From Protonemura montana (Eukaryota; Arthropoda; Insecta; Plecoptera; Nemouridae), in NCBI GenBank assembly GCA_947568835.1, contig OX387605.1, positions 14,450,418 to 14,514,417 on the forward strand: 64,000 nucleotides of DNA, given 5' to 3'. The notes beneath the pieces were generated by a model, which ran no database searches, was not told the DNA's origin, and saw nothing but the letters and a program-made list of their open reading frames with translations. This document shows, in pieces, positions 61,770 to 64,000 of this stretch. The position numbers were made by a program, and so were the translations under genes. Numbering within the stretch: position 1 is the first letter of the stretch; every line of letters starts with the position of its first letter.

Positions 61770-63769
61770 CTACAATTAAAAACAAAACAAAAGTCTTGTA
61801 TTGATCAGTATATTGAATGTTTCAATATCTTTAAAATAAATAACAATACCTTTTCCATAACAACGCCCATGAACTTCCCATGGATGGAGAAGATTCCATG
61901 AATTTCTGTAGGTGTGATTTCAAACTGCACGTTCTTCAGCTGCGATTGCGGCAGCCCTTGCACTTCGGAAAGAACTCCTTTCTCGTGGAGCCTGGCCGCA
62001 GTATATCGAAGGGTCAACTTTGACTTGAGCTTGCCCGGATGCTTCCCAGATGAACGAAGCGTGTGCACGTTTCTGAAATAGGAAAAAATAATGCATGGAA
62101 TCTTCATACTCAGAACTATAGTTCATCACTATTCGAAATAAACAAAATACACACTTTTTTCCTGCATTGAGATTCTCCAGACACTTGCTTGTGTACTGGT
62201 TGTAATAATTGACTTGCTCCTCATAGAAGCTGGTCTTCTCATCGAGTCGTTGCTTGATACATCGCAGTACTTGCATCTCCCTGTGTCGAGCTTCTCGGTA
62301 TTCGCCCCGCTCACAAATATCTCTTGCCACTGCTGTAATTAAACTCTGGTAGTTGTCTGCTGAGCTAGCAAATCCGTGTCGCTCCAACCTACTCAGCAGG
62401 CTGCGGAGCTCAGATTTGCAAGCCGCGATGCTATGAAAGGAATGGACCAGGTAAAATCAAGCGATACGACTATGATTCGAGTAATAGTTTCCTATTTCTT
62501 AGTTACCTGACAGGGACGGACAAATTTCCTTGTTTGCGGACAATTGCTTGCTTGTAAAGCTCCGTTTGAGCAGGTGTTTCAGCAGCAAGCAAAGCCTCTC
62601 GAAGATTTGATCCAGCTAAGCTTGGAAGGCACCAGATTAGCAGCTCCTTAGTCCTAAGAAAAAAAATCAAATTTCAAAACCAAATTAATGTTTCAAATAA
62701 CTTTGGATTAATAAGATGTTTACACTTTACAACCGAAACTTAGACAAGAAACAAGAATCCGAACATACCGCAAGAGAATTTTATTGACTACACTATTATC
62801 TTCCTCAGGAACTTCAAATTTGTTTTTGAGCGCCAAGCAAACTTCGGTCTTGGCCAACTGCGGCAATGCGGGATCATCACTGGATCCTGGAACATTATTA
62901 AAACAAGGATCAAGTCAAATCGAATTCCCACCTCTAATAGTTCACATGCTAGACAATGAGAAGAACCCATACTTCCAAGCAGCGTTGCCACGCACGGTTT
63001 ACTCCCCAGATCCTCGAGCAGTTCATGCAATGGATCCATCGGATCAACTGCGATCTGGTACTCATAAGTCAGCAGAAGCTGGTGGACATCGCAGAGTTCT
63101 TGGAGCGTTATATAGACCAGCGGCCGCTCGATTAACGTGGCATCCGAGTATTGGTTGATGCGATAATACTCCTCGAGTGGAGGCACGCAAGAGACAACAG
63201 CGAAGAACGTCTTCAGTTCTTCGTGGCATTGGACGATGAAAGGGTTTAGGCACATCAGATGTCTGGATTCCTCGCCAAACTGTCAACAAGTAAACTTTCT
63301 TAGATCCAATAGCTAGTTTAAGACATTCATCAAAAACATTTTAAAATCGTTTTCTGGTTAGTTGAGGAGTCGGAAGAAATTATATAATCAAGAAATGGAG
63401 ACCTACAACGAATCAGGGGTTAAATCAACTTTAAGCCAAATGTATAAAGGACTTAAACAAAATTCACCAGAGGTTCGCCCAGATTATTTTAAATCACAAA
63501 AACAGAAGACCTACGCCTTTCTTGGTGGCAGCAAACTGCAGGATCTTGGCAATACTGGCCAAATTTCTTCTCTGAATGTTGCTGAGTGTTCTGTCTGGCG
63601 GGAGGGTGACGATATCAAAGGCATCAGGTGCTACGATGGCTGAGTTGATGAACGAGAAGTAGACGAGATGGCCAACTATTTTTAGCAGATCTTTGTCAGG
63701 TGTCTGTGGAAATTTCTCAGCGAGGGCATCTCGTAGAACGCCGGCAATGTAGCGAAGAGAGTATGGGAT
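61638..63769 (-). CDS. IQGAP-family Ras GTPase-activating-like protein, C-terminal part (7 exons, 5' end outside window)
   Basis: IQGAPs are actin- and Rac/Cdc42-binding cytoskeletal scaffolds. Their GRD is related to RasGAPs but is known to lack GAP activity. Splicing the minus strand as 63769-63515, 63279-62973, 62886-62769, 62653-62507, 62430-62155, 62072-61850 and 61769-61638 gives 1458 nt (485 residues plus stop) with every intron GT-AG and every phase matching. Residues 1 to about 150 are the end of the GRD (IPYSLRYIAGVLRDAL, AIVAPDAFDIV, QRRNLASIAKIL, DPLHELLEDLG). The rest is the RGCT domain, with the near-invariant LRYTAARLHEKGVL, FEITPTE and KFMGV blocks and the terminal NRKFYGK. 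The CH domain, IQ motifs and first half of the GRD must lie beyond 64000. The usual arginine and proline of the RasGAP signature are both serine here. Family assignment is very strong; which IQGAP paralog this is cannot be decided. Confidence 0.95.
61850..62072 (-). CDS. IQGAP exon F: RGCT C-terminal core
   Basis: The exon is 223 nt, completing a split codon and ending in phase 0. It carries the most conserved block of the window: KLTLRYTAARLHEKGVL, QLKNVQFEITPTE and GKFMGVVMEK. The acceptor is TTTTTCCTATTTCAG and the donor GTATTG. The basic stretch GKHPGKLKSK before LRYTAARL matches the lysine-rich linker found there in other IQGAPs. Confidence 0.95.
62155..62430 (-). CDS. IQGAP exon E: RGCT helical segment
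   Basis: The exon is 276 nt with a split codon at each end. It encodes a charged helical region with YQSLITAVARDICER, TSFYEEQVNYY and CLENLNAGKK. These match YQELINDIARDIRNQ, ATFYGEQVDYY and CLDNLASKGK of vertebrate IQGAPs. The donor is placed after a run of six A so that the frame continues into NVHTLR of the next exon. A GT two bases further downstream would break the frame. Confidence 0.92.
62507..62653 (-). CDS. IQGAP exon D: RGCT
   Basis: The exon is 147 nt with one leading and two trailing bases of split codons. It encodes TKELLIWCLPSLAGSNLREA, then LLAAETPAQTELYKQAIVRK. It is equivalent to the IQGAP segment beginning TKRLIVDVIRFQPGETLTEI. The acceptor follows TTTTTTCTTAG and the donor is GTAACT. 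Confidence 0.9.
62769..62886 (-). CDS. IQGAP exon C: start of RGCT domain
   Basis: This 118-nt exon completes a split codon from exon B and ends with two bases of the next. It encodes SSDDPALPQLAKTEVCLALK and then NKFEVPEEDNSVVNKILL. The counterpart in human IQGAP1 is the segment with LAKTEVSLTLTNKFDVPGDE. The preceding intron (62972-62887, 86 bp) contains no frame-preserving continuation of the IQGAP similarity. Confidence 0.92.
62973..63279 (-). CDS. IQGAP exon B: end of GRD
   Basis: The exon is 307 nt, entering in phase 0 and leaving one base over. The acceptor AG is at 63281-63280 and the donor GT at 62972-62971. It starts FGEESRHLMCLNPFI and contains PLVYITLQEL and DPLHELLEDLG. These match the IQGAP blocks around PVIYISIGEI and DPIHELLDDLG, which closes the GRD and leads into RGCT. 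Confidence 0.93.
63515..63769 (-). CDS. IQGAP exon A (first visible): GRD core helices
   Basis: This exon is 85 codons, phase 0 at both ends. Its acceptor is the AG at 63771-63770 after a pyrimidine-rich stretch, and its donor is the GT at 63514-63513. It encodes the GRD segment from IPYSLRYIAG to QFAATKKG, including AIVAPDAFDI and QRRNLASIAK, which align directly with animal IQGAPs. In the RasGAP signature the visible residues are YFSFINSAIVAPD, so the common arginine and proline are both serine. Confidence 0.93.
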
Positions 63770-64000
63770 CTAAATGGAAGCAAAAAGTACAACAATCAGA
63801 AGTTGGAAATTGTTACAACCATTATTTGGCAACCGTAGAAATGATGTTTTTTTTTGTCATTTTAAACGACACAAATGGCTATCCTGAAATCTTTCATTTC
63901 CTGAACATACTCTAAATTATTTGTACCTTAATGCTTTCTGGAAATTCACTATTAACTTATTAACCTATTTACACACTTAATCATTTAATAACGTTGCTCA
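63770..64000 (-). other. IQGAP intron sequence running out of the window
   Basis: On the minus strand this AT-rich stretch ends in the acceptor CTTCCATTTAG used by the first visible exon. No IQGAP-like residues are found in any frame, so the next upstream exon should lie beyond 64000. It would encode the first half of the GRD. Confidence 0.7.

Noticed and set aside
61805..62107. IQGAP C-terminus read straight through to ILKILKHSIY
   Set aside because: The reading crosses a GTATTG donor. Splicing to the exon at 61769 gives the conserved KFYGK ending instead.
62784..63158. 124-codon plus-strand open frame
   Set aside because: It is antisense to IQGAP exons whose minus-strand translation is clearly conserved. 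The plus-strand frames at 63362-63643 and 61590-61901 are also antisense shadows.
1..64000. CRISPR array, prokaryotic operon or phage
   Set aside because: No regularly spaced direct repeats of the right form and no bacterial gene density. Spliced IQGAP exons show this is animal DNA.

Overview
The window is animal nuclear DNA and almost entirely non-coding. The only protein gene I can support lies at the extreme right end. It is the 3' part of an IQGAP-family gene on the minus strand: seven coding exons between 63769 and 61638, joined by six short GT-AG introns of about 76-235 bp, with all reading phases consistent. They encode 485 residues covering the end of the RasGAP-related (GRD) domain and the whole RasGAP C-terminal (RGCT) domain, ending in KFYGK and a stop. 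The 5' exons lie beyond position 64000. Compact introns in a sparse, AT-rich, CpG-containing genome with 5S-derived SINEs and CR1/jockey-type LINE remnants suggest a protostome invertebrate, possibly an arthropod. This is inference; no species can be named from what is visible.

Layout: positions 1 to about 61300 form a gene desert downstream of the IQGAP 3' end. No open frame there shows a recognisable domain. What can be identified is repeats. Two decayed non-LTR retrotransposon 3' ends lie on the minus strand (about 1498-2285 and 33677-34500). Three copies of one SINE family with a 5S rRNA-like head lie at 18470-18899 (-), 30188-30628 (-) and 55718-56122 (+). tRNA-like SINE heads lie near 9.1, 31.1 and 36.9 kb. 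A MITE-like inverted repeat lies at 4604-4753. A dispersed family built on the core GGTGGAGGTGCC expands into about 70-bp tandem units at 18.3 kb and about 170-bp tandem units at 49.1-49.5 kb.

The desert also carries repeated GACGCC/GGCGTC islands, several G or C homopolymers of 11-26 nt, and ordinary microsatellites. A GC-rich patch near 16.2 kb combines a CRE palindrome with an ETS-type site and is the best, though weak, promoter or enhancer candidate.

The most interesting points are the 5S-headed SINE family with its conserved body and tail, the unexplained GGTGGAGGTGCC repeat family, and the altered RasGAP signature in the IQGAP GRD (serine replaces both the arginine and the proline of the usual motif). 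I found no new multi-gene system.
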